Counted from the stretch's first letter, positions 17,631 through 26,950 are shown. The stretch is DNA of 64,000 nucleotides from Streptomyces sp. WMMB 322 (GCF_900090145.1 NZ_FMHI01000017.1:62001-126000); one strand, 5' to 3'. Numbers and translations are program-made. The notes: a model not told the origin generated them from the sequence alone.

Positions 17631-18531
17631 GTGAGTTCGCCCTTCCTCGTTGTTGGATGCTGCGCGATGGTACTGCGCGACGATCCCCTGCAGCACACCG
17701 AAGCGGGACGGGCGCCGGGCCTGCCGGACGCCTGCCAGGACGCCGATGACCAGGGACAGCAGGAACCCCCAGGTGTTGCACGTGATGCACCGCATGGCAG
17801 CTGCTCCGAAGGCGGGCCGACAACCTTTTGGGGTGGATACGGGGTGGAGATTCGTTTGCTCCATATTCACCGGTTGTGCGCACTCGATGCCGGCTCGGCG
17901 TCGACTTCCGTGCTGCGACGGCTCGGCCGAGCGGGCTCGTAGCTGTTGCCGTCATTGCGGGTTCCCGTCTGCAGACACACAGAAAGCAATTGACGAGGAA
18001 TCAGGCAGGGCGAATCTCTGTGCCGCGCCGCGGACTTCAGGCCGCATCTCCGTGATTGTTCATGTGAGCCCGGCGTCCGGCTCACGATCCTCTGCGCAGC
18101 GTGCAGTGAACTCGTTACGCCAGTTTGGAAAGCCTGCCGGAACGCGTCCGTCACGAAGAATCCACACGCATCCACAAGACCGGTGTGACAGTTACGACCT
18201 CCTACGGCGCAGAGGGTTGTGCGGCTGGCTGGTCCCGGCCGCATGCGGAACGAGAGGACATTCTCTGTCCCCTCATTCCGCGCCCCGCGGCGCGCGACGG
18301 TTCAGGGCTCAAGGGCCTGGCCTGCACCCGGCCCCGTCGGCGCCGCGGGTATCGACAGACGACCGGCGCCGAGGTTCACCCGCCGAAAGAGCGCTCCGGC
18401 ACACAGACGGAATCAAATGATTCGCAACGTCGAAGGCGGTGAGTTCGTGCCGGCCGCAGGCCGGTGGAGGGAAACTCAGGCCGGTTTCCTCCGGCCCTCC
18501 TGAGACACATGCACCCAAGAGATCGGACGCT
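17631..18531. other. 900-base region without a supported gene
   Basis: The stretch between the EF-hand gene and a small membrane-protein gene has lower GC in places (17960-18140) and no frame that looks translated. It should contain both promoters. I could not identify RNA structures with confidence. Confidence 0.4.
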
Positions 18532-18870
18532 ATGAGTCACGCCCACCAACCCGCCCCCACGAGCCATCGCCAGGGCGGGCCCCGTGACGAATCGCGATCA
18601 CGATGGAGAGCCTTCGTGGTCCACACGGTCGCCGACATCGCAGCTGCTTACGTGGGCCTGTGGATCGTCTTCCACCTGCTCGGTGCCGACCGGACCAACT
18701 TGTTCGTCCAGTACGTTCAGGACATGGCGTACTGGCTCGCCGGCTGGTCCGAGAACATCTTCACAGTGGAGAGCGAAGGCCTGCGTCTCGTCCTCAACTA
18801 CGCCCTGCCTGCTCTCGTCTATCTCCTCGTCGGGCACGCAATCGCCGCCAGGATCCGGCGCACTCGGTGA
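18532..18870 (+). CDS. Small integral membrane protein
   Basis: A 112-residue protein with a hydrophilic N-terminal tail of about 30 residues and two membrane segments, 'VADIAAAYVGLWIVFHLLG' and 'LVLNYALPALVYLLVGHAI', ending in a short basic tail ('AARIRRTR'). The ATG at 18532 was chosen because coding character starts there; no strong RBS is visible. No family recognised. Confidence 0.65.
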   Translation: MSHAHQPAPTSHRQGGPRDESRSRWRAFVVHTVADIAAAYVGLWIVFHLLGADRTNLFVQYVQDMAYWLAGWSENIFTVESEGLRLVLNYALPALVYLLVGHAIAARIRRTR

Positions 18871-18975
18871 ATCCACCGGCGAGAAGCACCGGCCCGACGG
18901 CAGCAGAATTCAGTCGCGGATTGCGAAATTCCCTGCGGAGGCCCTCAGCGAGAAGTGCGGCGCCGGGTTGCTGCC

Positions 18976-19124
18976 CTAAGCCGCCGCCGTCGCCGTCCGC
19001 ACCTCCGGCTCGAAGCCGTCCAGGTCAGCGCCCCGCGCGCTCGCGTACTTGTCGCGATCCAGGATTCCCTCACGCGCCGAGACCAGCACCGGAATCACTG
19101 ATTGTCCGGCACCGTTGGTAGCCG
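18976..19124 (-). pseudogene. 3' fragment of a dicarboxylate symporter gene (duplicate of 21831-21979)
   Basis: About 148 bp are roughly 88 percent identical by eye, without gaps, to the 3' end of the intact symporter gene 2.9 kb away and in the same orientation. Translated on the minus strand the fragment keeps the frame ('GQSVIPVLVSAREGILDRDK...EPEVRTATAAA' then TAG). Similarity stops at about 19124, and no other part of the gene is present. It is a remnant of a duplicated or rearranged copy. Confidence 0.85.
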
Positions 19125-19218
19125 GAGGCCCTCGTTGCCGTCGCTCACGAGACCGCTCCGATCGTAGATGTCCGAGCTATCCACAGGTTGTAAACAGAGG
19201 TCGCCGGTTCGCATCTAC

Positions 19219-19602
19219 TCAAGTGCCATGGGGACCACCGATGAGTGTCACCAGCCGTTCAGCGGCATCCAAGGCGGGCTCACGGAGCACATACCGGGTG
19301 ATGCCCCAGCGACGCTCGTGGCCGGCCATCGCATCAAGAATCTCCTCCTCGGTGCCGATCCAGACGTACGGGGCGGACAGCACGTCCCGCTCGGTGCTGC
19401 CGAGTCGCTGGGCAACGCGGTGTGCGGCTGCCTCAGCGTCATCGGTGATCTCCACCACCTGGACCAGGGCTTCGCACGCTGGGCGGATCTTGCGGCCGAC
19501 GGCGCCCTCTTCAATCAACTCCACCTGCCTGTCAACGTCGCCCGTTCGCCATCGCGTCTCGTGACTGTGCCCGTCCGCCATCGTGCGGCCAAGTCCTGTC
19601 AT
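19219..19602 (-). pseudogene. C-terminal fragment of an LLM-class flavin-dependent oxidoreductase
   Basis: The frame encodes only the last 100 or so residues of a luciferase-like (F420/FMN) oxidoreductase: a diverged linker then 'SAPYVWIGTEEEILDAMAGH' and 'RRWGITRYVLREPALDAAER'. Complete family members are about 300 residues, and the barrel with the cofactor site is missing. The 5' side runs into the oppositely oriented DUF4041 remnant at about 19600. It is almost certainly non-functional. Confidence 0.65.
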
Positions 19603-20470
19603 TCCGCTTCAACCCGCCACCTTCCTGGCCTCAACCCCCGCAGGGCTGGGAGGCGTCGGCCGATTGGCAGCCTGACCCCTCCTGGCCTGCGCCGCCTGAG
19701 GGCTGGCAGCTATGGGTACCAGTCGACCCTTCCACCGGCCCTCCCCCGGCGGTCCCACATCAGACCCCTACTGCCTCTGCCTCTCCGTACGGCGGATTAC
19801 CTGTTACTCCGGCAAGGTCCAACGGCGGCGGCCCGGGGGTCTTCGGCAGAAGACGCAAGCAGGCGGAGGCCGAAGTGGAGCGACTCACGGGAGAGCTGCA
19901 GCGCCTGCAGGCCGAGCACGCCAGACAGGGCGCTGAGAAGAACGCCCTGTATCAGCAGCTCTCGCGCGTACAGGGCGAAGAGGCGGCCACCCTGGTCGTC
20001 GACACCGAACGGCTTCGCGCTTCCTATCAGGAGGCGGACGAGCTGCTGCTCGCCAAGATCGACCGAGCTTCCGATCAGCTGCATCAGGCACTCGCCCGCG
20101 AACGGCAGACCTACGACGATCTGATGCGGCGATCCGCCGACATTCAGGCCGAGACAGCGAGGACACAGCACCGCCTGGATCAACTCCGCGGCCAGGTCGT
20201 GCACACCGAAGAAGCAGCCATGCTTCAGGAAGCCGGGATCTACGAATACCGGCATCCGTTGGCGGACGCCGTCGCGTACAAGTCCGCGCTGAGTGACCTC
20301 AAGGACCAGGTCAAGACGCTGGCCAGAGACAATCGCGCGGTGCTCGCGGCCACGGACTGGCACGTCAACGGATCCCTGACCGAGGGCAGGAAGATGGTGC
20401 GCGACTTCTCCAAGCTCATGCTGCGGGCCTACAACGCCGAAGCCGACTACGCCGCCGCGACCAGGAGCGC
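19596..20470 (+). pseudogene. Truncated DUF4041 gene (GIY-YIG-containing family)
   Basis: In one plus frame the sequence begins 'FNPPPSWPQPPQGW' and 'WQPDPSWPAPPEGWQLWV', the proline/tryptophan head typical of Streptomyces DUF4041 proteins, passes through a coiled coil (about 19870-20180), and reaches the DUF4041 core 'EAAMLQEAGIYEYRHPLADA' and 'DFSKLMLRAYNAEAD'. Homology ends abruptly after that, at about 20452. The remaining core, second coiled coil and C-terminal T5orf172/GIY-YIG nuclease domain expected in full-length members (400 residues or more) are missing. The expected start codon is also lost: CTG occupies the position at 19596. Confidence 0.7.
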
Positions 20471-20515
20471 CACGCACCGACGACGGCTACGTCTGCGATA
20501 CGGCCGGGGCCCTGT

Positions 20516-20923
20516 TCAGTCGATGACTGCCGTGGCCTCGATCTCGACCAGGTGCTCGGGTACGTCCAGCGCCGCAACGCCCAGCAAGCTGGCCGGGGGC
20601 GCTGGGGTGAAGCCCAGTTTCGTGACCGCCCGGTCGATCCCTTCCAGGAGCAGGGGCATCTTGTCAGGGGTCCAGTCGACGACGTAGACGGTCAGTTTCG
20701 CCACATCCTCGAATGAGGCACCCACTCCGGCCAGAGCGGTACCGATGTTGAGATAGCACTGCTCGACCTGAGTGGCGAGGTCACCCTCGCCGACGGTGAC
20801 ACCGTCGGCATCCCAGGCGACCTGGCCTGCAACGTGGACCAGCTTCGAGCCCGTCGCAACGGACACCTGCCGGTAGACGTCGATCTCCGGAAGTCCGCTG
20901 GGGTTCGCCAATGTGATGGGCAT
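20516..20923 (-). CDS. RidA-family protein
   Basis: A 135-residue YjgF/YER057c/UK114 protein: 'VSVATGSKLVHVAGQVAWDA', 'CYLNIGTALAGVGASFEDVA' and the terminal signature 'LVEIEATAVID'. The position of the catalytic Arg of true enamine/imine deaminases (PARTT-like segment) reads 'PPASLLGV', with Ala instead, so it probably belongs to a non-deaminating Rid subfamily. AGGAGG precedes the ATG at 20923. It is divergent from the HxlR regulator across 123 bases, a common arrangement for a regulator and its target. Confidence 0.88.
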   Translation of the reverse strand: MPITLANPSGLPEIDVYRQVSVATGSKLVHVAGQVAWDADGVTVGEGDLATQVEQCYLNIGTALAGVGASFEDVAKLTVYVVDWTPDKMPLLLEGIDRAVTKLGFTPAPPASLLGVAALDVPEHLVEIEATAVID

Positions 20924-21046
20924 GCTGCTGCCTCCTTGTCGTGAAGGGCGCTTCCGCGCGCACTCGCTCTCTTGTGGTTACTTCGAAACTGTAAGAGAGT
21001 GGTCGCTGACATGGAAGAACGCACTTTTCAGTGACTGGGGAACCTC

Positions 21047-21427
21047 ATGGTGACCAAGCAGTTCACAGGCTCGCTCGACGAAGCAGATGTGAGGCGCGCC
21101 GACACTCTGGCTCGGGAGATCTTCTCGGACGTCGCCAACAAGTGGGCACTCCTGATCATCGAGGCTCTGGGGGAGGGCATGCTGCGCTTCGGTGAGTTGC
21201 GGGACGAGATCGAGGGCATCAGCCACAAGATGCTCACCCAGAACCTGCGCATGCTGGAGCGAAACGGCCTGGTCGAGCGCACGGTGCACCCGGTCGTGCC
21301 GCCGCGGGTCGAATACACCCTCACCGAGCCGGGCCAGGCCCTGCGAGTGACGATCGACGGCCTGTGCGACTGGACTCACCGGTACCTCGGCCACATCGAG
21401 GCCTCCCGCCACAACTTCGACGACTGA
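21047..21427 (+). CDS. HxlR-family transcriptional regulator
   Basis: A 126-residue winged-helix protein of the HxlR/MarR-like group: 'IFSDVANKWALLIIEALGEG' then 'LRFGELRDEIEGISHKMLTQ' (recognition helix) and 'LRMLERNGLVERTVHPVVPP' (wing). It is likely the local regulator of the divergent RidA gene. The intergenic segment contains the near-palindrome TTACTTCGAAACTGTAA at about 20977, a possible operator. Typical HxlR proteins sense reactive electrophiles through Cys; the only Cys here is near the C-terminus. Confidence 0.88.
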   Translation: MVTKQFTGSLDEADVRRADTLAREIFSDVANKWALLIIEALGEGMLRFGELRDEIEGISHKMLTQNLRMLERNGLVERTVHPVVPPRVEYTLTEPGQALRVTIDGLCDWTHRYLGHIEASRHNFDD

Positions 21428-21534
21428 CGAGATCGACCACTCGCAGGTCGCCGTTCTTCTCGCAGGTCGCCGTCCTTCCGCGATGGCTACCCTCCGGCGA
21501 GCTCCCCTGCTGGAGGGGCCGACGGCGGCTGCCA

Positions 21535-21695
21535 CCAGGAGTGGGCGGGCAGACAGAGCGGGCGGTCGATCAACGCCCGTCCCCGGCTGGTGGCGTAGGC
21601 GGGGAGCACGCCGGCCTGGCTGTCCTCGATACGCCCGGCGGTGCGTCGATGAACCGGCGCTGCACGCCGGCCGAAGCCCGTCCCTTCTTCATGAA
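21535..21695 (-). pseudogene. Remnant of an IS701-type transposase
   Basis: On the minus strand a short piece 'FMKKGRASAGVQRRF' (21651-21695) is followed, after a frame change, by 'RTAGRIEDSQAGVLPAYATS' and 'RGRALIDRPLCLPAHSW' (to 21535). In order this matches the catalytic region of IS701-family DDE transposases, which read like 'KKG.KSAGVQRQY.GTAGRI' and 'RALIDR.LYLP..W'. Only about 55 codons remain, with at least one frameshift. The rest of the 403-base gap 21428-21830 holds no gene. Confidence 0.55.
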
Positions 21696-21830
21696 ACTCC
21701 GGTGACCTTCTCGATGCGCGGATCGGTCCGGCCGAAGACGGTGAACGACGGGAGCTCCGACCCTTCCGGCGAAACTCCCCCGGCCTCCGGAGAAGCCAGG
21801 GGAGTTGGCAACCGATACGGCAGGACCGCC

Positions 21831-23243
21831 CTACGCCGCTGCCGTCGCCGTCCGCACCTCCGGCTCGAAGCCGTCCAGGTCGATGCTGCGGGCCCGGGCG
21901 TACTTGTCGCGGTCGAGGATCCCCTCCCGCGCCGAGACCAGCACCGGAATCACTGATTGTCCGGCAACGTTCGTCGCCGTCCGCATCATGTCCAGGATCG
22001 GGTCGATCGCCAGCAGCAGGCCGACGCCCGCGAGGGGAAGGCCCAGCGTGGAGAGGGTCAGGGTGAGCATGACCGTGGCGCCCGTGAGGCCGGCGGTGGC
22101 GGCGGAGCCGATGACGGAGACGAAGACGATCAGCAGATATTCGCGCAGGCCCAGGTCGATGCCGTAGAACTCGCCGATGAAGATGGCGGCGATGGCCGGG
22201 TAGACCGAGGCGCAGCCGTCCATTTTCGTCGTCGAGCCGAAGGGCACCGCGAAGGAGGCGTACTCGCGGGGGACGCCGAGTCGTTCGGTCACCTTCTGCG
22301 TGAGGGGCATGGTGCCCACGGACGAGCGGGAGACGAAGGCCAGTTGGATCGCCGGCCACGCACCGCGGAAGAACTGCAGCGGGTTGACCTTCGCGACGGT
22401 GGCGAGCAGCAGCGGGTAGACGCCGAAGAGGACGAGGGCGCAGCCGATGTAGATGTCGGCGGTGAAGGTGGCGTACTTGCCGATGAGGTCCCAGCCGTAG
22501 TCCTTGATGGCGGTGCCGATGAGACCGACGGTGCCGATCGGGGCGAGCCGGATGATCCACCACAGCGCCTTCTGCAGCAGCGCCAGCACGGCCTCGCCCA
22601 GTGAGAGCAGGGGTGCGGCCTTCTCGCCGAGCTTGAGGGCGGCGACGCCGACGACCGCGGCCATGAACACGATCTGCAGCACCTGGAGTTCGGTGAAGGG
22701 CGTGATGATGTCGGTCGGGATGATCCCGGTGAGGAAGTCCAGCCACGATCCGGATTCCTCGGGCTTCCCTGCGTCGCCGGCCGAGAGGCCGGTGCCTGCG
22801 CCGGGGTTGGTGACCAGGCCGATGAGGAGGCCGATGGCCACGGCGATCAGCGAGGTGGCCATGAACCACAGCAGCGTGCGGGTGGCGAGCCGTGCCGCGT
22901 TGTGGACGTTGCGCAGGTTCGTGATCGAAACCATGATCGCGAAGAAGACGAGCGGAGCGACCGCCAGCTTCAGCAGCTGGACGAATATCTCGCCGGTCTT
23001 CGTGAGTGCCGTCCCGAGCCAGGAGATGTCGCCGCTGCGGGCGACCCAGCCGAGCAGGACACCCAGGAGGAGCCCGAGCAGGATCTGGGCCCAGAACGGG
23101 ACCCTGGGTATCCGTCCGCGCGGGGACGGCGAGGACTGCGAGGACGGAGACGAGGACGGGGAGGCGGGCGGAGCGGAGCCTCCGGGCGGTGTGTCCGGAG
23201 TGGTTGCTTCTGAAGGCCCGGAGGATTCTGAGGACGAGGGCAC
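21831..23243 (-). CDS. Dicarboxylate/amino acid:cation symporter (DAACS family)
   Basis: A 470-residue member of the GltP/DctA family. A Ser/Pro-rich cytoplasmic tail of about 42 residues precedes the first helix. Family positions are recognisable: 'SRSSVGTMPLT' (hairpin 1 serine motif), 'PFGSTTKMDGCASVYP' (the unwound helix-7 motif, with TTKMDG in place of the usual TINMDG) and 'AIDPILDMMRTATNVAGQ' (helix-8 binding motif). It should import C4-dicarboxylates or acidic amino acids with sodium or protons. The start is GTG 23243. Its 3' end is duplicated at 18976-19124. Confidence 0.88.
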   Translation of the reverse strand: MPSSSESSGPSEATTPDTPPGGSAPPASPSSSPSSQSSPSPRGRIPRVPFWAQILLGLLLGVLLGWVARSGDISWLGTALTKTGEIFVQLLKLAVAPLVFFAIMVSITNLRNVHNAARLATRTLLWFMATSLIAVAIGLLIGLVTNPGAGTGLSAGDAGKPEESGSWLDFLTGIIPTDIITPFTELQVLQIVFMAAVVGVAALKLGEKAAPLLSLGEAVLALLQKALWWIIRLAPIGTVGLIGTAIKDYGWDLIGKYATFTADIYIGCALVLFGVYPLLLATVAKVNPLQFFRGAWPAIQLAFVSRSSVGTMPLTQKVTERLGVPREYASFAVPFGSTTKMDGCASVYPAIAAIFIGEFYGIDLGLREYLLIVFVSVIGSAATAGLTGATVMLTLTLSTLGLPLAGVGLLLAIDPILDMMRTATNVAGQSVIPVLVSAREGILDRDKYARARSIDLDGFEPEVRTATAAA

Positions 23244-23425
23244 GGTCGGACTCCCGCTGGAGGGTGGGCTTCGGTCCCCGGAAAGAACTCCGCCGGGGCG
23301 TTACGAGCACGCACAACGCCCCCGGGCGGGGCTGCCATTCCCAGCGGCTGCCGCGAGCGTGTGACAAGCCTTACGTGCGGCGGGCGGCCCTGCGGGGCCG
23401 GCGCGGGGGAAGGAGCGGGGCGGCG

Positions 23426-23716
23426 TCAGGCGACGCCGTCCTCCTGGCTCTGGTTCGCCGAGAGCCGTTCCTTGGCCCGGCCCACCCCGTCGACGAGCTG
23501 TTCCGACATGGCGTCGCGCTGCTTGCGCAGCAGTACGAAGCTGAGCGGGGCCGAGACCACGAGAGCGAGCAGCACGATCCACAGCGGGTTGGACCGGCCG
23601 ATGCCCTCGGGGATGATCCCGGTGTACGCGAGGACGGCGACGACGAGGAGACAGCCGGCGAAGACGCCGGCCCGCATGGCGGTGTAGCGGAGCGTTGCGT
23701 GCGACTTGCTGCTCAC
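23426..23716 (-). CDS. DUF4229 small membrane protein
   Basis: A 96-residue protein with two membrane segments ('AGVFAGCLLVVAVLAYTGI' and 'PLWIVLLALVVSAPLSFVL') and a polar helical tail that begins 'LRKQRDAMSEQLVDGVGRAK', the pattern of the actinobacterial DUF4229 family. The GTG at 23716 is supported by GGAGAAG upstream. Function is unknown. It lies 182 bases behind the symporter gene start, on the same strand. Confidence 0.75.
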   Translation of the reverse strand: MSSKSHATLRYTAMRAGVFAGCLLVVAVLAYTGIIPEGIGRSNPLWIVLLALVVSAPLSFVLLRKQRDAMSEQLVDGVGRAKERLSANQSQEDGVA

Positions 23717-23928
23717 GAAGGTCTTCTCCGGACTTCTGGGGTGATACGTGCGCCGCTCCTTGTGCGGCGCCGGCCGCTCGGCGCGGCGCTGCCGGGCGCC
23801 GGGCGGCTCCGTCCAGTCAAACACAGCGCCGTGGACGATCACTCCGGCCCCTTCCCACGGCCGGTGCCCCCGCGGCAGGGCCGTCGGGGCGTGGCGCTCC
23901 GCCGGCGGTCCGTGATCTGTCCGCGGAT

Positions 23929-24453
23929 CTATGCGAGGTCCATCCAGAGTGTGACGTCGTCGCGGAGCTCGCCGTCCGCGACCTTGATCGCGCCCGGGAG
24001 GCGTCCGACTTCGCGGTAGCCGCAGGACGCGTAGAACTGCTCCAGTCCGAGGCCGCCGCGGCAGGTCAGTCGCAGTGCGGTGATGCCTTCCATGCCTCTG
24101 GCCGCCTTCTCGGTCGCGGACATCAGGTCCCGGCCGTGCCCTCTCCCCTGGAGTGAGGGGTGGACCATCACCGTGTAGACCGAGCACCAGTGGCGCTTGA
24201 GTCTGTGGGTGTTGAGGACGAGGAAGGCACCGGCGGCGATGGCGCCGTGTTCGTCGCGGCCGATCAGCATGCGCGTGCGTCCGGCGTCGACGGATACGAG
24301 GTGGGTCAGCAGGTCCTGGCGTATCGCGTCCGGTGTCACCGGCGGCACGAAGCCGATGGCGCCTCCGGCGTTGGTCACGTCGGCCCACAACGTGCACAGA
24401 CCGTCTCGCAGTTGAGCGTCGACAGGCGGATCCATTTCGAACGTGAGCGACAT
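23929..24453 (-). CDS. GNAT-family N-acetyltransferase
   Basis: A 174-residue GNAT protein. The acetyl-CoA loop is 'VHPSLQGRGHGRDLMSATEK' (Q/RxxGxG/A motif) following beta-4 'CSVYTVMV', and motif B is 'LEQFYASCGYREVGRLPGAI'. The ATG at 24453 is chosen because family similarity begins there, though the frame extends upstream. The acceptor is unknown. It is divergent from the secreted-protein gene at 24630. Confidence 0.85.
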   Translation of the reverse strand: MSLTFEMDPPVDAQLRDGLCTLWADVTNAGGAIGFVPPVTPDAIRQDLLTHLVSVDAGRTRMLIGRDEHGAIAAGAFLVLNTHRLKRHWCSVYTVMVHPSLQGRGHGRDLMSATEKAARGMEGITALRLTCRGGLGLEQFYASCGYREVGRLPGAIKVADGELRDDVTLWMDLA

Positions 24454-24629
24454 GGGGCCGACCTTATCCGAGCATTCACCGGCGATTTTCAGTGACCCGT
24501 CCGGCCCCATACCGGCCTCCAAGTATCGGCTAGTCAGTGAAAAGGTAAAGATGACCGGCGTGCCGTCTGACGCTTCGCGATCGCCTTTGTAAAGGTCTCT
24601 CTGTTTCGTGACGGGAGACGGAGTCATCC

Positions 24630-25718
24630 ATGATGGAAAAGAGAAAATCAGCGGTTCGCGGACTGTGCTGCGCTGTGTTCTGCGCGGCCACGACGGTGTC
24701 ACTGGCGCCGCCGGCGTCATCCGCGTCGGCACCCGAACCGCGTCAGGCGCTCAAGGAGCGCTATCACGCAACACTCAACGGCGGGATCGCCACAGCCGCG
24801 AACTCGTCGATCACATGCCTCAAACCCGTGGCGAACGCCGCGTCGTGCAGCTCGGTGCAGAAGGGCGGGCCCGGCCGGAACAGCGAGTACGACATGTTCT
24901 ACTCCGATGTCGACCGTGACAAGAACACGTACAACTCCACACGGGCCGCGCTGCGCATGCCGGCGAACTCGCAGGTGAAGTACGCCCGCCTGTACTGGGG
25001 CGGCAATCTGCGCGTCGGAGAGGTCAAGCCCGCCAAGGACAACGGACGGGTCCTGGTGGCCGAGCCCCGCGGGTCGTACCGAGCGCTGAAGGCGGACACG
25101 ATCCGCACGCACCGCCGCTCGGACGGGGCGGACGCCTACCACGCCTCCGCGAACGTGACGTCCCTGGTGAGAAGCAGCGGGCCCGGCGCCTACACGGTGG
25201 CGCAGCTCAACGTCGCCAAGGGCCGGTCCACGGCAGGTGCCTGGGGCGGCTGGACGCTCGTGGTGGCGTACGAGAACAAGAAGTCGCCGCGGCGGCACCT
25301 CAGCGTCTGGGACGGACTCGCGGCGACCGACCGCCACACGAACGGCTTCTCCCTCGCGACGCGGCCGATGAGTTTCCCCGCGGGCGCCAAGGGTTCCGTC
25401 GGCGTCGTCGGTTACGACGGCGACCGCGGTTCCGGCGGAGACTCGATTTCCCTCTCCGCCAACAAGCGCAAGGGAACGCCGCTTTCGAATTCGGCGAACC
25501 CCGGGAGTGACGCCTTCAACTCCTCGATCACCAATCTTGGCCGCGAGGTTCCGGGCCGCGTTCCCGCGCACCGCAACACCCTCGGATACGACTCCGACCG
25601 GTTCGACGCACAGAAGGCGCTGCTCTCCGGCGGGAACAGCCTTCTCGTCCGCTTCACCTCCGGAAGGGACGACTACCTGCTCGGCGCCCTCTACACGCAG
25701 GTGAGCGCCCGCCGCTGA
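24630..25718 (+). CDS. Secreted protein of unknown function
   Basis: A 362-residue protein with a signal peptide (basic 'MMEKRKSAVRG', hydrophobic core, cleavage near residue 30). The mature part looks beta-rich; segments such as 'ARLYWGGNL' and 'WGGWTLVVAYENKKSPRRHL' followed by 'SVWDGLA' resemble extracellular DUF3344-like domains of actinobacterial surface proteins. No sortase signal or membrane anchor is present at the C-terminus, so it is probably released. GGGAGACGGAG precedes the ATG. It lies just upstream of the exopolysaccharide operon (65-base gap) on the same strand. Confidence 0.75.
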   Translation: MMEKRKSAVRGLCCAVFCAATTVSLAPPASSASAPEPRQALKERYHATLNGGIATAANSSITCLKPVANAASCSSVQKGGPGRNSEYDMFYSDVDRDKNTYNSTRAALRMPANSQVKYARLYWGGNLRVGEVKPAKDNGRVLVAEPRGSYRALKADTIRTHRRSDGADAYHASANVTSLVRSSGPGAYTVAQLNVAKGRSTAGAWGGWTLVVAYENKKSPRRHLSVWDGLAATDRHTNGFSLATRPMSFPAGAKGSVGVVGYDGDRGSGGDSISLSANKRKGTPLSNSANPGSDAFNSSITNLGREVPGRVPAHRNTLGYDSDRFDAQKALLSGGNSLLVRFTSGRDDYLLGALYTQVSARR

Positions 25719-25783
25719 GATCCGGCGATCCCCCATTTTCCGCCAAGAAGTCTGTCCGGCAGTGACGTTGAGGAGACGTTCGG

Positions 25784-26950
25784 GTGCTTTCGCAGCGCAG
25801 AGAACGAAGAGACCGGCTCACGGTCCTTCATCTGGCACAACCGGCGGACGGCGGGGTGGCAAGGGTCGTGACCGATCTGGTCGGGGCCCAGATCAAGGAA
25901 GGCGTACGCGCCGTCGTGGGCTGCCCGGAGGGCGGAAGCCTCTCCCGGCAGGCCGCGGCGGCGGGTGCGCAGGTGGAAGTGTGGGAGGCCGGACGGGAGC
26001 CCGGCCTCCGCGTCGCCGCCGAGACCCGGCGGGCGCACCGGCTGATCCGGCGCGTGGCACCCGACCTCGTCCACGCGCACAGCGCGAAGGCCGGGCTGGC
26101 CGCCCGGCTCGCCCTGCGGGGCGGTCTCCCCACCGTGTACCAGCCGCACGCCTGGTCGTTCGAAGCGGTCGGAGGGCTCACGGCGCGGCTCGCGCGCGCC
26201 TGGGAGCGCCGCGCCGCGCACTGGACGGACCGCGTGCTGTGCGTCAGCGAGGCGGAGCGCCGCACCGGTGAGCGGGCCGGCGTCGCGGCGCGCTGGGCCG
26301 TCGTGCACAACGGTGTGCCGGAGGCCGACACCGAGGACCGCACAGCGGCACGTGCCGCTGCGCCCCTCCTGAACGAAGTACCGGCGCAGGCCCCGATCGT
26401 GGTCTGCGTGGGCCGGCTGTGCCCGCAGAAGGGGCAGCGGATCCTCCTCGACGCGTGGGCCGGCGTCGCCGGGCGCGTGCCCGATGCCTGGCTCGTACTC
26501 GTCGGCGACGGACCCGACCGGGAGGAACTGACGGCGGCCGCCCCGGACAGGGTGCTGTTCGCGGGCGCGAGCGACGAGGTGGGCCGCTGGTACGCGGCGG
26601 CCGATCTGGTCGTGCTGCCGTCGCTGTGGGAGGGCATGGCGCTGACTCCGCTCGAGGCGATGGCCTGCGGGCGGCCCGTCGTCCTCACCGATGTCGGGGG
26701 CGCGCGGGAGTGTCTGCCGCCGGGACAGCAGGACCAGTGCCTGGTGCCCCCCGGCGACGCGCGGGCCCTGGCCGACGCGGTCGCACGCCTGCTGGGCGAG
26801 CCGGAACTGCGGGACTTCATGGGCGAGGCCGCACGCAAGCACGTACGGGCCGACTTCGACGTGCGCCGCACCGCGGAGTCCGTGCTGGGCCTGTACCGCG
26901 ACGTGCTCGACGCGCACGCCCCGGCGAGCCGTTGGTGGGCCGCACGATGA
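25784..26950 (+). CDS. Family 4-type glycosyltransferase
   Basis: A 388-residue GT-B enzyme: N-terminal 'TVLHLAQPADGGVARVVTDL', 'LVHAHSAKAGLAARL', then the C-terminal donor domain with 'VCVGRLCPQKGQRILLDAW' and the EX7E motif in 'EGMALTPLEAMACGRPVV'. A retaining transferase that adds a sugar to the lipid-linked intermediate on the cytoplasmic face. GTG 25784 has GAGGAG upstream. It opens an eight-gene operon whose genes all overlap; its stop shares ATGA with the next start. Confidence 0.9.
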   Translation: MLSQRRERRDRLTVLHLAQPADGGVARVVTDLVGAQIKEGVRAVVGCPEGGSLSRQAAAAGAQVEVWEAGREPGLRVAAETRRAHRLIRRVAPDLVHAHSAKAGLAARLALRGGLPTVYQPHAWSFEAVGGLTARLARAWERRAAHWTDRVLCVSEAERRTGERAGVAARWAVVHNGVPEADTEDRTAARAAAPLLNEVPAQAPIVVCVGRLCPQKGQRILLDAWAGVAGRVPDAWLVLVGDGPDREELTAAAPDRVLFAGASDEVGRWYAAADLVVLPSLWEGMALTPLEAMACGRPVVLTDVGGARECLPPGQQDQCLVPPGDARALADAVARLLGEPELRDFMGEAARKHVRADFDVRRTAESVLGLYRDVLDAHAPASRWWAAR

